Shown: in pieces, positions 6,765-7,384 of the stretch
Layout: every line of letters begins with the position of its first letter
Numbering within the stretch: the first letter of the stretch is position 1
DNA from: Bacteroidota bacterium
Lineage (GTDB): Bacteria; Bacteroidota; Bacteroidia; Bacteroidales; GCA-2748055
Direction of reading: 5' to 3'
NCBI GenBank assembly: GCA_030642565.1
Contig: DAOWNM010000133.1
Span: 1 to 7,384, forward strand
Length of the DNA stretch: 7,384 nt
Translations under genes and position numbers: made by a program
The notes under the pieces: generated by a model
Told to the model about the DNA's origin: nothing
The model's input: only the letters and a program-made list of their open reading frames with translations
Database searches by the model: none

Positions 6765-6786
6765 TGGCAGAAAATATGGCAGAAAA
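6765..6786 (+). repeat. two TGGCAGAAAA direct repeats with 12-bp spacing
   Basis: TGGCAGAAAA occurs at 6765-6774 and 6777-6786, start to start 12 bp, the same period as the TTTGATGCA repeats but a different sequence. The set lies about 10 bp after the second hairpin, so the order tRNA 3' end, terminator, 12-bp-period repeats is seen twice in this region. Likely arm sites of a second integrase; inferred from layout. Confidence 0.65.
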
Positions 6787-6793
6787 AAATTAC

Positions 6794-6850
6794 CACAATT
6801 GAATTTGGTAGTAGTTAAATGGCTCACAATTGAAGACTATTATCAATTGT
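6794..6850. repeat. three ACAATTGA sites (two direct, one inverted)
   Basis: CACAATTGAA occurs at 6794-6803 and 6825-6834, and TCAATTGT, the exact inverse of ACAATTGA, at 6843-6850. The last two form an 8-bp inverted repeat with a 9-nt spacer. They lie 140-195 bp before hsdM and could be operator or excisionase sites; AT-rich background allows chance. Confidence 0.5.
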
Positions 6851-6989
6851 TCAGGGTAGGATTCTATTATGGTTTTCATTGACCGTAAGTGAAAAATGAT
6901 TGAGAGATAGTTCATATCTTAGGGAATTATTAAAATCTCATTCTAAACAGCCATTCACTTTTTGAAGAATATAAAATCACATTAATTCT

Positions 6990-7384
6990 ATGTCAGAAGA
7001 CAAAAAACGACAACTTAACCAGCAACTCTGGAACATAGCCAACGACCTCAGAGGGAAAATGGATGCCGATGAATATCGAGATTATATTCTTGGATTCATT
7101 TTCTACAAGTACCTCTCAGAAAAGATGATGCTGTACGCCAATGAGATTCTCAGGGAAGACAAAATGGCGTACATGGACATCAAAGAAAAGACCGAACTGG
7201 GTCAGCAATACCTTGAAGCCATTAGAGAAGAATCACTGGAAAAACTCGGCTACTTCCTGAAACCATCCGAACTATTCAGTGAGATTGCAAGACGTGGGAA
7301 CGGAAACGGTGGCAGTGAGAGCAACTTCATCATTGAAGAACTTGATGGCATACTGACCAACATCCAGAACAGCACGATGGGTAC
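6990..7384 (+). CDS. hsdM: type I restriction-modification system methyltransferase subunit HsdM, 5' part
   Basis: The open frame starts at ATG 6990 and runs off the right edge after 131 codons. It encodes the characteristic HsdM N-terminal helical domain: Q-L-N-Q-Q-L-W-N-I-A-N-D-L-R-G, then M-D-A-D-E-Y-R-D-Y-I-L-G-F-I-F-Y-K-Y-L-S-E-K, and later G-Y-F-L-K-P-S-E-L-F, with the E-L-D-G-I-L region following. In the family this domain precedes the SAM-binding N6-adenine methyltransferase domain (N-P-P-F/Y), which is beyond the window. HsdM works with HsdS (target recognition) and HsdR (cleavage) to methylate self DNA and cut foreign DNA in the cytoplasm. No signal peptide is present. It is the first gene after the tRNA-Asp attachment region, so it is likely island cargo. 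A long leader of at least 130 bp without a gene precedes it; no clear TAnnTTTG box was found there. Confidence 0.95.
   Translation, partial: MSEDKKRQLNQQLWNIANDLRGKMDADEYRDYILGFIFYKYLSEKMMLYANEILREDKMAYMDIKEKTELGQQYLEAIREESLEKLGYFLKPSELFSEIARRGNGNGGSESNFIIEELDGILTNIQNSTMG

Larger units (their letters stand above)
6554..6989. mobile_element. non-coding integration junction between tRNA-Asp and hsdM
   Basis: This 436-bp stretch has no convincing gene on either strand. It holds the tRNA-Asp terminator, three tandem 12-bp repeats, an orphan tRNA 3' end with its own terminator hairpin, two TGGCAGAAAA repeats 12 bp apart and three ACAATTGA sites, followed by the start of a restriction-modification gene. 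Paired repeat sets beside tRNA 3' ends are the usual layout of attachment sites and integrase arm sites of genomic islands. No integrase gene and no second copy of the tRNA-Asp 3' end are in the window, so the element's extent and its integrase are not seen. Confidence 0.6.

Noticed and set aside
6598..6786. CRISPR array
   Set aside because: The repeats are 10-12 bp, tandem without spacers or only two copies, and no cas gene is near; they fit integrase sites better.
6642..6827. 61-residue open frame on the - strand with V-G-V-A-G-F
   Set aside because: It is antisense to the orphan tRNA 3' end and passes through the terminator hairpin; this peptide pattern is a known spurious translation of tRNA 3' ends.
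6915..6922. TATCTTAG as an hsdM promoter
   Set aside because: Mismatch in the conserved TTTG part and the nearest TTG is only 12 bp upstream; too weak to annotate.

Overview
The window looks like a chromosomal piece of a polysaccharide-degrading member of the Bacteroidota. Three things suggest this: -7 promoter elements of the TAnnTTTG type, A-rich gene leaders without a strong Shine-Dalgarno sequence, and several secreted carbohydrate-active proteins encoded one after another on the same strand. The order or genus cannot be fixed from the sequence alone.

Positions 1-6354 hold a carbohydrate-degradation cluster, all on the + strand. It starts with the C-terminal end of an apiosidase-like (DUF4038-type) glycosidase. 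Then come a secreted SGNH-family hydrolase (205-921), a full-length GH78-type alpha-L-rhamnosidase (969-3683), a broken lipoprotein sulfatase relic (3691-3903), a lipoprotein TIM-barrel glycosidase of uncertain family (4028-5419) and a secreted alpha/beta-hydrolase esterase (5437-6354). The genes before and after the relic are each closely spaced. A consensus Bacteroidota -7 element at 3938-3945 suggests that the last two genes form a separate transcription unit. The inferred job is debranching and deacylation of a rhamnose-containing plant or algal polysaccharide. The sulfatase relic implies that the ancestral substrate was sulfated, for example ulvan-like, but the substrate is inference. No SusC/SusD pair or regulator lies in the window.

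Positions 6355-6989 are an RNA gene plus a mobile-element scar. A consensus promoter (6389-6419) drives a complete tRNA-Asp(GTC) at 6479-6553, followed by a strong hairpin terminator. The next 430 bp contain no convincing gene but are packed with attachment-site-like structure: three tandem 12-bp repeats just after the tRNA terminator, an orphan 3' end of a different tRNA (6702-6720) with its own terminator hairpin, two more repeats with 12-bp spacing (TGGCAGAAAA), and three ACAATTGA sites. This reads as one or two nested integration junctions at a tRNA hotspot.

From 6990 to the right edge lies the start of a type I restriction-modification methyltransferase subunit (HsdM), probably cargo of the island inserted at tRNA-Asp. 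The window therefore spans the boundary between a glycan-use locus and a defence/mobile island.
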